Source: Humibacillus xanthopallidus (lineage in GTDB: Bacteria > Actinomycetota > Actinomycetes > Actinomycetales > Dermatophilaceae). Taken from it: a stretch of DNA of 64,000 nucleotides. Position 1 is the stretch's first letter. Each line of letters opens with the position of its first letter. The DNA lies in contig NZ_VFPM01000005.1 of assembly GCF_006716675.1 (NCBI RefSeq), positions 62,001 through 126,000 on the forward strand, read 5' to 3'. Of the stretch, positions 1 to 7,875 are shown one piece after another. The position numbers and the translations under genes are program-made. The notes beneath the pieces are model-generated. The model saw only the letters and a program-made list of their open reading frames with translations. It made no database searches and was not told where the DNA came from.

Positions 1-658
1 GGTTGCTCGCGCCGATGACGAAGGTGTCGAAGGTGTACTTCGGGTTGAGGCGGGTGTCGCTCGACGACGTGGTCGGCTCCGGCCGGATCTGGCGCAGCGG
101 GCCGCTCTCGCCACCGGACATCGGCGTCTCGTGATCGCGCTGCCCCGCGGAGAAGGGCGACGGGCGACCGGCGTGCGCGCCGAAGTGGTCGACGGCCCGC
201 ATCGGCTGCAGCGGCTGGGTGCGCGGGTCGTCGAGGTCGGCGCCGTCGAGGTCGGGCGCGCTCTCCTCGAGGTCGCGCAGCGGGTTGTATGCCGGTAGGC
301 CCGTCGGGTGCGCGCCGTTGCGGTCGCCGACGGGGCCGGCAGAACGAGAGGCTGCCCCCGTGGGCTCGTCGGTGAGCAGGCCCATGTCGGGCTGGAGGCT
401 CTCGTCGACCGACACGGCGAGCTGGACGGGGTGGCCGAGCTGGTGGCTGAGGGCCTGGTGGATCTGCTCGCGGATGCGGGTCTCGAGGAAGTCCTTGGTG
501 TAGGTGTCGGGTGCCCGCACGACCGCGGTCTGGTCGAGCACACCGACGAGTCGGCAGAGCCGGGTGAAGGCCCGCTCCTGGGCCGAGAGGCCGACGGCAT
601 CGAGGTCCAGCAACGTCCGGCGCCACACCTCTGCATAGTCGACGCTTGCGTCGCTCAC
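1..658 (-). CDS. dnaA: Chromosomal replication initiator DnaA, N-terminal part (cut by window edge)
   Basis: DnaA binds origin boxes and opens DNA for replication. Only the first 219 codons are in the window. From a GTG at 658 the protein opens VSDASVDYAEVWRRTLLDL, the domain I helix region. A long Asp/Pro/Gly-rich domain II follows (about residues 95-200), then LNPKYTFDTFVIGASN, the entry to the AAA+ domain III. GGTGGAG sits 5 bases before the GTG, which supports this start. The gene is divergent from rpmH, as in most actinobacteria. Walker motifs and the DNA-binding domain IV lie outside the window, so their integrity cannot be judged. Confidence 0.95.
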   Translation of the reverse strand, partial: MSDASVDYAEVWRRTLLDLDAVGLSAQERAFTRLCRLVGVLDQTAVVRAPDTYTKDFLETRIREQIHQALSHQLGHPVQLAVSVDESLQPDMGLLTDEPTGAASRSAGPVGDRNGAHPTGLPAYNPLRDLEESAPDLDGADLDDPRTQPLQPMRAVDHFGAHAGRPSPFSAGQRDHETPMSGGESGPLRQIRPEPTTSSSDTRLNPKYTFDTFVIGASN

Positions 659-752
659 GTACTCCACCTGCCCCTGAACCGTCTGCGTGCCCCCTGCCCG
701 GCGCACTCCGTCACACGGAGCTCCCGGGTTCTGTCCGGTGCACCCTGCCTTG

Positions 753-773
753 TTGTCCACACGTTTGTCCACA
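753..773. promoter_or_regulatory. Pair of DnaA boxes upstream of dnaA
   Basis: TTGTCCACA occurs at 753-761 and again at 765-773, 12 bp apart (about one helical turn) and in the same orientation. This is the actinobacterial DnaA-box consensus. A weaker TCGTCCACA lies at 845-853. The position about 100 bp upstream of dnaA suggests autoregulation rather than the main oriC, which is normally on the dnaN side of dnaA. Confidence 0.75.
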
Positions 774-926
774 GCCTGTGCAAGGAGGGGCCGCATTCGT
801 GAGAGTCGAAAACCTAACAACTCCCGCAGGTACCCACAACCGAATCGTCCACAGATCTCGTGGGTCTCGGCGTGTCGGCTTGCGTCGGCCGTCCTGTCCC
901 ACCATAGGGGTTGCCGCCGGGCGGGT

Positions 927-956
927 TTGACCGCTCTTCCACGGCTCCCGTATCGT
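927..956 (+). promoter_or_regulatory. Probable housekeeping promoter of rpmH-rnpA operon
   Basis: TTGACC at 927-932 and TATCGT at 951-956 are separated by 18 bp, a good match to the actinobacterial principal sigma factor consensus. It lies about 200 bp upstream of rpmH on the correct strand. No other equally good pair was seen in the gap. Confidence 0.6.
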
Positions 957-1153
957 TGATCGAGCGTGTCTGCGACCGCTTTCGCATGCCCATGGCACCG
1001 AGCTCGCGTGCTCCCCGGACGAAGTCCGGCGGACGCCGCCTGCCGGAGCTCCACGGGCCTGCCGATTGCGGTCGCCGAAGACCAGCAGAAGCCCACCATC
1101 GGGTGCGGTGCCGATTCTCCTCGGTGCGCACTCGCAAGCAAACGGAGATCCTC

Positions 1154-1291
1154 GTGAGCAAGCGCACCTTCCAGCCGAACAACCGCCGTCGCGCCAAGAC
1201 GCACGGCTTCCGCCTGCGGATGCGCACGCGCGCCGGCCGTGCCATCCTCGCCGGCCGCCGCCGCAAGGGCCGCGCCGAGCTCTCGGCCTGA
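1154..1291 (+). CDS. rpmH: 50S ribosomal protein bL34
   Basis: A 45-residue, very basic ribosomal protein. It begins MSKRTFQPNNRRRAKTHGF and ends GRRRKGRAELSA, the standard bL34 sequence and length. The start is GTG at 1154, with GGAG at 1143-1146 as ribosome binding site. It is the first gene of the rpmH-rnpA-yidD-yidC-jag-rsmG run. Confidence 0.98.
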   Translation: MSKRTFQPNNRRRAKTHGFRLRMRTRAGRAILAGRRRKGRAELSA

Positions 1292-1309
1292 CGCCTCCAG
1301 GGCCGCGGC

Positions 1310-1660
1310 ATGCTGCCCGCCCGTCATCGTCTGCGTGAGAGCGCGGACTTCACGGCGGCAGTGCGCGGACCCGGCGCCACCAGAGCAGGCGGGCGACTCA
1401 TCGTCGTGCATGCCAACCGGACCGATGCGCGTGCGGAGCTTCCGCCGCGCGTCGGTTTTGTTGTGTCCAAAGCCGTCGGCAACGCGGTGGTGCGCAACCG
1501 GACCAAGCGCCGGCTCCGCGCGAGCATGGCGACCCGGCTGCACGGCATACCGGCGGGGACGGACGTCGTTGTGCGGGCCAACGCCGCAGCGGCAGGCGCG
1601 ACCTACGACGACCTCGACGTCGCCCTCGAGCGGCAGCTCGCCAAGGCGTGCCGGCGATGA
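1310..1660 (+). CDS. rnpA: Ribonuclease P protein component
   Basis: Protein subunit of RNase P, which assists the catalytic RNA in trimming tRNA 5' leaders. The 116-residue length is typical. It begins MLPARHRLRESADF and carries the basic RNR motif in KAVGNAVVRNRTKRRLR (about residues 62-78), which binds RNA. It starts 18 bp after rpmH and its TGA overlaps the yidD ATG (ATGA at 1657-1660), which implies translational coupling. Confidence 0.97.
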   Translation: MLPARHRLRESADFTAAVRGPGATRAGGRLIVVHANRTDARAELPPRVGFVVSKAVGNAVVRNRTKRRLRASMATRLHGIPAGTDVVVRANAAAAGATYDDLDVALERQLAKACRR

Positions 1661-2046
1661 GCGCCAGGGTGAACCGCTGGCTCGCTGCGCCACTCGTGCT
1701 GATCGTGCGGCTCTACCAGCGCTTCATCTCCCCGATGCGGCCGCCGACGTGCCGCTTCTACCCCAGCTGCTCCGCGTATGCCGTCACCGCCCTCGAGCGA
1801 TTCGGCCCCGTCAAGGGTGGCTGGCTCGCGGCGCGCCGGCTCGGACGCTGCCACCCGTGGACGCCCGGCGGGGTCGACCCCGTCCCGCTGACCTGGGAGA
1901 CGCGGGGCGACGTGCGACCGGAGGACTTCCGGCCCGCAGACCTTGGTTCGGATCCTGTCTCGGACCTTGTTTCTGACCCTGTCTCGAACCCTGGCGCGGG
2001 TGGGGAGGCCGACCGGCGCCACGAGCACGAGCACCACACGACCTGA
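1657..2046 (+). CDS. yidD: Membrane protein insertion efficiency factor YidD
   Basis: A small membrane-associated protein that helps YidC-dependent insertion. It shows the family core: LYQRFISPMRPPTCRFYPSC, then SAYAVTALERFG and RCHPWTPGGVDPVP, including the conserved Cys residues. The ATG at 1657 is preferred over an in-frame GTG at 1648 because it gives the usual ATGA coupling with rnpA. At about 129 residues it is longer than many homologues: the C-terminal tail after VDPVP is low-complexity, with repeated SDPVSD-type units at 1951-1995. Confidence 0.93.
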   Translation: MSARVNRWLAAPLVLIVRLYQRFISPMRPPTCRFYPSCSAYAVTALERFGPVKGGWLAARRLGRCHPWTPGGVDPVPLTWETRGDVRPEDFRPADLGSDPVSDLVSDPVSNPGAGGEADRRHEHEHHTT

Positions 2047-2115
2047 CCACCCGGCATATGGTGTGCCGACTGACAGTGCCCGCGCCCGCGAGCATCTGAG
2101 CACTGAGGACTGACG

Positions 2116-3105
2116 TTGATCGACTTCTTCAACACCCTGCTCTATCCGATCAAGTTCGGTGAAGCCTGGGTCATGTACGGCTGGCACTGGCTCTTCGACA
2201 AGATCGGCCTCAACGGCGACCTCGCCGGCTGGGCCTGGGCCCTGTCGATCGTCGGCCTCACGGTCGTCGTGCGAATCCTGCTCATCCCGCTCTTCGTGCG
2301 GCAGATCCACTCCTCGCGGCGGATGCAGCTCATCCAGCCCGAGATGCAGAAGATCCAGAAGAAGTACAAGGGCAAGCGCGACCCGGAGTCCCAGAAGGCG
2401 CAGCAGGCGGAGATCATGGATCTCTACCGGCGCACGGGGACCAACCCGTTCAGCAGCTGTCTGCCGATCCTCATCCAGAGCCCCTTCTTCTTCGCGCTCT
2501 TCCAGCTGCTCAACAACCTCAAGGCCATCGCCGAGGGCAAGTCTCCAGCGATCGGGCCGATCACGCAGGAGGTCGCCCAGCAGATCGAGAGCTCGACGAT
2601 CTTCGGGGCCAAGCTCTCCGACAGCTTCGTGACGGCGAACGGCAACCTCAACGTCCAGATCCTCACGGTCGTGCTCATCATCCTCATGTCGGCGACGACG
2701 TTCACGACGCAGTACCAGCTGATGCGCAAGAACATGCCGCAGGCCGCGCTCGACAACCCGTTCGCGAAGCAGCAGAAGGTGCTGCTCTACCTGATGCCGA
2801 TCTTCTTCGCGATCTCGGGCATCAACTTCCCGATCGGTGTGCTCATCTACTGGCTGACCACCAACCTGTGGACGATGGGCCAGCAGTTCTACGTCATCCG
2901 CAACATGCCGGCCCCCGGGTCCGAGGCGGAGCGGCGCCGGCGGGAGCGCCTCGAGCGCAAGGGCAAGGAGGTCGACGAGCTCGTCGTGCCGGGCCTCGTG
3001 CCGGATGACGCCGTGGTGCCCGACGACGCGCCGAAGTCCGGCCAGCGCCAGCAGCCCAAGGGCAAGAAGCGAGCCAAGACCTCGACGCCCAAGAGCCGTC
3101 GCTGA
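2116..3105 (+). CDS. yidC: Membrane protein insertase YidC/Oxa1
   Basis: Inserts membrane proteins alone or with SecYEG. The start is TTG at 2116, preceded by GAGGAC. The amino end (FFNTLLYPIKFGEAWVMYGW) leads to five hydrophobic segments, with the conserved charged RRMQLIQPEMQKIQKKYKGK loop after the first. NPFSSCLPILIQSPFFFALF and YLMPIFFAISGINFPIGVLIYW are typical YidC helices. It is the short Gram-positive form of 329 residues without a periplasmic domain, ending in a Lys/Arg-rich tail that probably contacts the ribosome. Confidence 0.96.
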   Translation: MIDFFNTLLYPIKFGEAWVMYGWHWLFDKIGLNGDLAGWAWALSIVGLTVVVRILLIPLFVRQIHSSRRMQLIQPEMQKIQKKYKGKRDPESQKAQQAEIMDLYRRTGTNPFSSCLPILIQSPFFFALFQLLNNLKAIAEGKSPAIGPITQEVAQQIESSTIFGAKLSDSFVTANGNLNVQILTVVLIILMSATTFTTQYQLMRKNMPQAALDNPFAKQQKVLLYLMPIFFAISGINFPIGVLIYWLTTNLWTMGQQFYVIRNMPAPGSEAERRRRERLERKGKEVDELVVPGLVPDDAVVPDDAPKSGQRQQPKGKKRAKTSTPKSRR

Positions 3106-3211
3106 CCTCCCCTGATCCACGATCCACCCGAACCGTGCCTGAGGGCCGCTGACCTGCGGTGACGACCCGCGTCGACCAGTCAGTGAGCCAGTGAACGAAG
3201 GAGCAGTACCC

Positions 3212-3925
3212 ATGAGTGACACCACGTCCACCGAAGACCTCACCACCGACCTCGACGGCGCTCCGGCGGCGGAGTCCGAGAACAGCGAGAGCTCGGCCGA
3301 GAACGACATCACGGCCGCGGCAGGCCCGGCTGACGACGCTGATGCGGCCGAGGGCGCCGACACCGACAGCACCGGTGAGGCCGTCGACGCCGTGGGCACC
3401 GTGGACCCGGGGGGCGTCGAGTCCGAGGCGCCGGTAAAGCCGGAGAAGGGGTCGCGCGTTCGCCAGCTCGAGCGGGAGGGCGAGGTTGCTGCTGACTTCC
3501 TCGAGACCCTGCTCGACATCGCCGACCTCGACGGAGACCTCGATGTGGACGTCGACGGTGACCGCGCCGCGGTCGCCATCGTCGACTCCGAGGAGGGCCG
3601 GGTGCCCCGCCGCCTCGTCGGCCCGGACGGCAAGGTGCTCGAGGCGCTCCAGGAGCTGACGCGCCTCGCGGTGCAGGTGGAGACCGGAGAGCGCAGCCGC
3701 CTCATGCTCGACATCGCCGGTCATCGCGCCCAGCGGCGAGCCACCCTGGTCGAGCTGGCACGCGTCGCCATCGAGGACGTCAAGGCGACCGGCGAGAGGA
3801 AGTCGCTCGAGCCGATGAGCGCCTTCGAGCGCAAGGTCGTGCACGACGAGGTGGCCGCAGCTGGACTCGCCTCGGAGTCCGAGGGCATCGACCCCAAGCG
3901 CCACGTCGTCATCCTCCCGGCCTGA
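3212..3925 (+). CDS. jag: Jag/KhpB-type RNA-binding protein (KH + R3H)
   Basis: A cytoplasmic RNA-binding protein usually encoded beside yidC. The first ~80 residues are a strongly acidic Asp/Glu/Ala linker. A KH-like domain includes RLVGPDGKVLEALQELTRLA (about residues 131-150), followed by an R3H domain with RSRLMLDIAGHRAQRR and the C-terminal ERKVVHDEVAAAG...PKRHVVILPA. The ATG at 3212 is chosen because GAAGGAG at 3197-3203 is correctly spaced; an upstream GTG at 3191 lacks this. Family members influence envelope growth and sRNA biology; the role here is inferred. Confidence 0.92.
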   Translation: MSDTTSTEDLTTDLDGAPAAESENSESSAENDITAAAGPADDADAAEGADTDSTGEAVDAVGTVDPGGVESEAPVKPEKGSRVRQLEREGEVAADFLETLLDIADLDGDLDVDVDGDRAAVAIVDSEEGRVPRRLVGPDGKVLEALQELTRLAVQVETGERSRLMLDIAGHRAQRRATLVELARVAIEDVKATGERKSLEPMSAFERKVVHDEVAAAGLASESEGIDPKRHVVILPA

Positions 3926-3944
3926 CCATCGCGAGGGTTGGTGC

Positions 3945-3958
3945 GTTTCACGTGAAAC
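3945..3958. promoter_or_regulatory. parS centromere site 1
   Basis: A perfect 14-bp palindrome GTTTCACGTGAAAC between jag and rsmG. This is the actinobacterial parS consensus bound by ParB. Confidence 0.95.
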
Positions 3959-4028
3959 ATGGGGTGGAGTGCTCGGTGCTCCTCCCGGCGGGCACGCCCA
4001 GCTGTCCGACGCTGGTGAGGACGAGATC

Positions 4029-4889
4029 GTGACTCCGGGACCCAGCACCGTTCCCGACGACTCTTCGAGCGGAGCAGCTTCGAGCGCAGAACCTTCGAGC
4101 CCGGGAGCCGCGTCCGCGGACGTCGCTGTACCGCCCACACCTCCGGCGGCTGAGGCCGTCTTCGGGGACCGGCTCGGTCTTGCCGAGGAGTTCGTGCGGG
4201 TGCTCGCCGACACGGGGATCGGTCACGGTCTCATCGGGCCGCGTGAGGCACCCCGACTCTGGGACCGGCACGTGCTCAACTGCGCCATCGCCCATGTGGC
4301 GATCCCACGGCATGGCGAGGGCCAGGAGGTCATCGACGTCGGAAGCGGCGCGGGGCTGCCGGGGCTGGCACTCGCCATCGCGCGACCGGACCTGCACCTG
4401 CACCTCGTCGAACCGCTGGCGCGCCGCACCGGGTGGCTCTCCGGCACCGTGGCCGAGCTCGGCCTGGCGAACGTCACGGTGCACACCGCTCGTGCAGAGT
4501 CGCTCTGGGACCGCATCAGCGCACCCTGGGTCACGGCGCGAGCCGTGTCGACCATCGTGCAGCTCGCCGAGTGGACGCTGCCCTTGCTCCAGCCGCACGG
4601 CACGCTGCTGGCTCTCAAGGGATCGAGGGCGCGTGAGGAGCTCGCGCAGGGCCGCACGGCGCTCACGAGACTCGGAGCTGTGGACGCCTCGGTGCTCGAG
4701 CTGGGCACGGACCTGCTCGAGGAGCCGACGACGCTCCTCACCGTCACCATCGGTGACCAGCTCGACCGACGACGCTTTCGGTCGCGCCCGCCGAGCAGCG
4801 CCGGCTCGGCCCGCCGTCGTGGTGATCGTCGCGGTGGTGCGCGGCGTGGATCCACCCCGACTGGTGGAGATCGTCGTGGCCCCTCATGA
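4029..4889 (+). CDS. rsmG: 16S rRNA (guanine-N7)-methyltransferase RsmG/GidB
   Basis: SAM-dependent enzyme that methylates G527 of 16S rRNA. It contains VIDVGSGAGLPGLALAIARP, the SAM-binding loop, and the RsmG signatures ARAVSTIVQLAEW and LLALKGSRAREEL. The exact start is uncertain: GTG at 4029 (MTPGPSTVPDD) follows GAGGACGAG, while a GTG at 3969 would add 20 residues. There is a low-complexity N-terminal stretch of about 40 residues and a basic Arg/Gly-rich C-terminal tail. Loss of RsmG causes low-level streptomycin resistance in related bacteria. Confidence 0.93.
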   Translation: MTPGPSTVPDDSSSGAASSAEPSSPGAASADVAVPPTPPAAEAVFGDRLGLAEEFVRVLADTGIGHGLIGPREAPRLWDRHVLNCAIAHVAIPRHGEGQEVIDVGSGAGLPGLALAIARPDLHLHLVEPLARRTGWLSGTVAELGLANVTVHTARAESLWDRISAPWVTARAVSTIVQLAEWTLPLLQPHGTLLALKGSRAREELAQGRTALTRLGAVDASVLELGTDLLEEPTTLLTVTIGDQLDRRRFRSRPPSSAGSARRRGDRRGGARRGSTPTGGDRRGPS

Positions 4890-4983
4890 CCTTTGTCCCA
4901 CCCATCCGGACTGACCATCGCGTGACCCTGGCCGACCCGGCTAGGGTCGGGTCACGTCCCCCTCTTGCGGAGGTGCCCTTCCC

Positions 4984-6354
4984 GTGACCCTGTCGACCAA
5001 CCTCGGTTGGCCCTCGGAGCCCGAGCCGACTCCTGAGCACCGGCGCCTCGGCTGGCTGGCACGAATGCTCAACGTTTCACGTGAAACGGAGGTCGAGCCC
5101 GACGAGGCCGAGGATGCGGCTGGTCTGGCTGGTAGGGCTGACTCACGGGTTGACTCGCCCGTCGAGTCGCCCGCTGACTCAGGGGTTGACTCGCCCGACA
5201 CCGCTCTGGGGACGGACGGCGAGCGGGCCTCCACACCGACTGGGACGAGTGTCGGGACGGCCATCCACACCCGCACCGAACCGCCGGTTGGTGGGCCCCC
5301 GCCTGTGGACAACGCAGTGGACAACTCGGCCCACCAGCCGGTGTCTGAGCATGAAACAACCGACTCGGGGGCTGGGGACAACACTGTGGACGAAGCGATG
5401 ATGGCGGCCGCCCCGACCCGTCCGGATGGCCCGTCGGCGAGGGACCGGGATGCACTCGCGGCGGCGATCCCTGATGCCGGTGACGACACCCCGCTCGCCC
5501 GGGACCTGGCCGACAACGCCCGTCGACGGATCCAGCTGACGGGTCGACCCTTCCCGAAGCCGGCCGTGCCGAGAGTGCTCACGGTGGCCAACCAGAAGGG
5601 TGGCGTCGGCAAGACGACGACCACTGTCAACGTGGCCGCGGCCATGGCCCAGGCCGGCCTCCAGGTGCTCGTCATCGACCTCGACCCGCAAGGCAACGCG
5701 AGCACTGCCCTGGGGATCGACCACCACGCCGAGGTGCCGTCCATCTATGACGTGCTCGTGGACGGTGCGCCCCTGCTCGAGGTGGTGCAGCCGTGCACGA
5801 CGGTGCCGGGCCTCTTCTGTGCGCCGGCGACCATCGACCTGGCCGGAGCCGAGATCGAGCTCGTCTCTCTCGTGGCGCGCGAGTCCCGACTCCAGCGCGC
5901 GATCGCTGCTGCGGCCGACACCGGGCACTCCTACGACTACATCCTCATCGACTGTCCGCCCAGCCTCGGGCTCCTGACGGTCAATGCGATGGTGGCGGCG
6001 AGCGAGGTGTTCATCCCGATCCAGTGCGAGTACTACGCCCTCGAAGGTCTCTCGCAGCTGCTGAAGAACATCGAGCTCGTCCGGGCTCACCTCAACCCGC
6101 CACTTCACGTCTCGACGATCCTGCTGACGATGTACGACGGCCGCACGCGACTCTCGGCCCAGGTCGCCGAGGAGGTCCGCGAGCACTTCCCCCAAGAGGT
6201 CCTGCGGACGACCGTGCCGCGGTCGGTCCGGGTCTCCGAGGCGCCGAGCTTCGGCGAGACCGTGATGACCTACGACCCGGCGAGCAGTGGCGCCCTCGCC
6301 TATCTCGAGGCCGCCGGCGAGATCGCCGACCGGGGCGCGTCCGGCCCGCAGTAG
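4984..6354 (+). CDS. parA: Chromosome partitioning ATPase ParA (Soj) with long N-terminal extension
   Basis: A DNA-binding ATPase that moves ParB-parS complexes. The deviant Walker A motif QKGGVGKTTTTVNVAAAM lies at about residues 202-219, followed by VLVIDLDPQGNAS and DYILIDCPPSLGLLTVNA. The C-terminus carries RVSEAPSFGETVMTYDP, also typical. The GTG at 4984 has GCGGAGG upstream. The first ~190 residues before the ATPase core are unusual, low-complexity and rich in Asp/Ser/Thr, with repeated DSxVDSP units (about residues 55-75). A parS site lies inside this extension. It is followed by a parS cluster and parB. Confidence 0.95.
   Translation: MTLSTNLGWPSEPEPTPEHRRLGWLARMLNVSRETEVEPDEAEDAAGLAGRADSRVDSPVESPADSGVDSPDTALGTDGERASTPTGTSVGTAIHTRTEPPVGGPPPVDNAVDNSAHQPVSEHETTDSGAGDNTVDEAMMAAAPTRPDGPSARDRDALAAAIPDAGDDTPLARDLADNARRRIQLTGRPFPKPAVPRVLTVANQKGGVGKTTTTVNVAAAMAQAGLQVLVIDLDPQGNASTALGIDHHAEVPSIYDVLVDGAPLLEVVQPCTTVPGLFCAPATIDLAGAEIELVSLVARESRLQRAIAAAADTGHSYDYILIDCPPSLGLLTVNAMVAASEVFIPIQCEYYALEGLSQLLKNIELVRAHLNPPLHVSTILLTMYDGRTRLSAQVAEEVREHFPQEVLRTTVPRSVRVSEAPSFGETVMTYDPASSGALAYLEAAGEIADRGASGPQ
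5074..5087. promoter_or_regulatory. parS centromere site 2, inside parA
   Basis: A perfect GTTTCACGTGAAAC within parA codons 31-35, in frame as N-V-S-R-E-T. The site is kept intact although it is in a coding region. Confidence 0.95.
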
Positions 6355-6393
6355 TCGGAGCAACTCCTCACGAACCCTGCCGTTGGCGCTGTT

Positions 6394-6407
6394 GTTTCAC
6401 GTGAAAC
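6394..6407. promoter_or_regulatory. parS centromere site 3
   Basis: A perfect GTTTCACGTGAAAC in the parA-parB gap, 40 bp after the parA stop codon. Confidence 0.95.
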
Positions 6408-6480
6408 GGGCCGCGTGTAGCCATACTGTCTCAGACCTGGGTGTCGGCGTCGGCAACCGGTGAGCAGCGAATGACTCGAG

Positions 6481-6524
6481 AACAGCACGGCCCCTGTTTC
6501 ACGTGAAACAGGGGCCGTGCTGTT
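6481..6524. promoter_or_regulatory. 44-bp perfect palindrome with parS site 4 at its centre
   Basis: The two 22-bp arms AACAGCACGGCCCCTGTTTC+AC and their exact complement meet at the centre of GTTTCACGTGAAAC (6496-6509). The match stops at 6480/6525. As DNA it is a parS site with extended symmetry. As RNA it could fold into a very stable hairpin after parA, although without a loop or clear U-tract it is not a textbook terminator. Confidence 0.85.
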
Positions 6525-6535
6525 TCACGTGAAAC
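6522..6535. promoter_or_regulatory. parS centromere site 5
   Basis: A perfect GTTTCACGTGAAAC, 26 bp centre-to-centre from site 4 and overlapping the end of the 44-bp palindrome by 3 bases. The 321-bp gap between parA and parB holds sites 3-5 and no gene. Confidence 0.95.
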
Positions 6536-6675
6536 AGGCGTGCCACAGCCCAATTCCCGCCCCGCCCTGACTCAGCCACGCCGCACTCATGGCGTCACGA
6601 AGCCGCTCGGTACTGCGCCTAGACTGACCCGGGGCGCGACGACCGCGTCACCAGCGTGAACAGCAAGGGGTTGGC

Positions 6676-7830
6676 ATGGCGGAGAAACGGCGAGCACTGG
6701 GTCGAGGCCTCGGGGCACTGATCCCGAGCGCACCGAGCGGCGGTGCCAACCGACCCGTCGACGTGTTCTTCACCGAGCAGAAGCGGCCCGAGGCGGCTGT
6801 TGACGCTGGCGGCACCACGACCCTCACGGAGGACGCGCCCCGACCGGCGCATGCGGCCGACGACGAGCAGGCTCAGAGCCACGAGGCGACCCACACGACC
6901 ACGGACACCGAGACGGCCAGGGCAGACGCTGCGTCCGGCGCAACGGAGGCCCCCCTCGACGCGGCGCCCGAGGTGGACTCAGGTCCCGTCCTGGCGCCCG
7001 TGCCCGGGGCAGAGTTCGCCGAGCTGCCCGTGGACTCGATCCGCCCAAACCCCAAGCAGCCACGAACCGTCTTCGATGAGGACCAGCTCGCCGAGCTCGT
7101 CCACTCGATTCGCGAGATCGGGGTGCTGCAGCCGGTTGTCGTGCGGCGCATCGCCGAGCCGGAGCTCGCCGAGGCGCAGGGCCGGCAGTTCGAGCTCATC
7201 ATGGGGGAGCGGCGCTTGCGTGCGACGCGTGAGGCGGGACTCGCCGTCATCCCCGCGATCATCAAGGACACCCACGACGACGACCTGCTGCGCGATGCCC
7301 TCCTCGAGAACCTCCACCGCAGCCAGCTCAACCCCCTCGAGGAGGCGGCGGCCTATCAGCAGCTGCTCGACGACTTCGGGTGCTCGCACGAGGAGCTCGC
7401 CACCCGCATCGGACGCTCTCGCCCGCAGATCTCCAACACGCTGCGCCTGCTCAAGCTCCCGCCTCTCGTCCAGCGACGGGTGGCGGCTGGGGTGCTCAGC
7501 GCCGGACATGCCCGTGCGCTGCTCGGCCTGAGTGACGGCGCCGCCATGGAGCGGATGGCCCAGCGCATCGTCGCGGAGGGGCTGTCCGTGCGCACCGTCG
7601 AGGAGCTCGTCTCACTCGGTGACGACACGACACCGGCCAGGCCCCGCCGCCCGCGGGCCGGGAGCCGGCACCCCCAGCTCGACGACTTCACGTCGAACCT
7701 CTCGGACCATCTCGAGACCCGGGTCAACATCGCTCTTGGCCAGCGCAAGGGCAAGATCACGGTCGAGTTCGCCTCGATCGAGGACCTGCGACGCATCATG
7801 GGCCTCATGGGCATCGAGGAACAACGCTGA
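6676..7830 (+). CDS. parB: Chromosome partitioning protein ParB (Spo0J)
   Basis: A CTP-dependent clamp that loads at parS and recruits ParA and SMC. It begins MAEKRRALGRGLGALIPSAP, the conserved ParA-interacting tail. A variable linker rich in Thr/Ala/Asp runs to about residue 110. The nuclease-like domain follows with ELPVDSIRPNPKQPR and GERRLRATREAGLAVIPAII (the CTP-binding box GxRRxxA is present). The helix-turn-helix region includes ATRIGRSRPQISNTLRLLKL, and the dimerisation domain is at the C-terminus. The ATG at 6676 has an AAGGGG upstream. Confidence 0.96.
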   Translation: MAEKRRALGRGLGALIPSAPSGGANRPVDVFFTEQKRPEAAVDAGGTTTLTEDAPRPAHAADDEQAQSHEATHTTTDTETARADAASGATEAPLDAAPEVDSGPVLAPVPGAEFAELPVDSIRPNPKQPRTVFDEDQLAELVHSIREIGVLQPVVVRRIAEPELAEAQGRQFELIMGERRLRATREAGLAVIPAIIKDTHDDDLLRDALLENLHRSQLNPLEEAAAYQQLLDDFGCSHEELATRIGRSRPQISNTLRLLKLPPLVQRRVAAGVLSAGHARALLGLSDGAAMERMAQRIVAEGLSVRTVEELVSLGDDTTPARPRRPRAGSRHPQLDDFTSNLSDHLETRVNIALGQRKGKITVEFASIEDLRRIMGLMGIEEQR

Positions 7831-7875
7831 AGCGCCGGATCTGCATGATCTCGACCCGCGACGCACGAGGTCACC

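Larger units (their letters stand above)
659..1153. other. dnaA-rpmH divergent intergenic region
   Basis: This 495-bp gap has no convincing gene. It carries two adjacent DnaA-box-like sequences and one degenerate box (845-853), and a good rpmH promoter. The dnaA promoter must lie on the minus strand between about 660 and 800, so the boxes are placed to autoregulate dnaA. The rpmH leader from about 963 to 1153 is long and shows no obvious coding content. Confidence 0.7.

Noticed and set aside
753..773. The two DnaA boxes considered as the chromosomal origin itself
   Set aside because: Only two good boxes and no AT-rich unwinding region are present. In actinobacteria oriC is normally between dnaA and dnaN, which lies beyond the left edge.
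1603..3714. A 703-codon minus-strand open frame across yidD, yidC and jag
   Set aside because: It is a shadow of three well-recognised genes on the plus strand; the product shows no family resemblance.
6481..6524. 44-bp palindrome as a standard intrinsic terminator
   Set aside because: The symmetry leaves no loop and no U-tract follows; its centre is a perfect parS. A terminator role is possible but not the primary reading.
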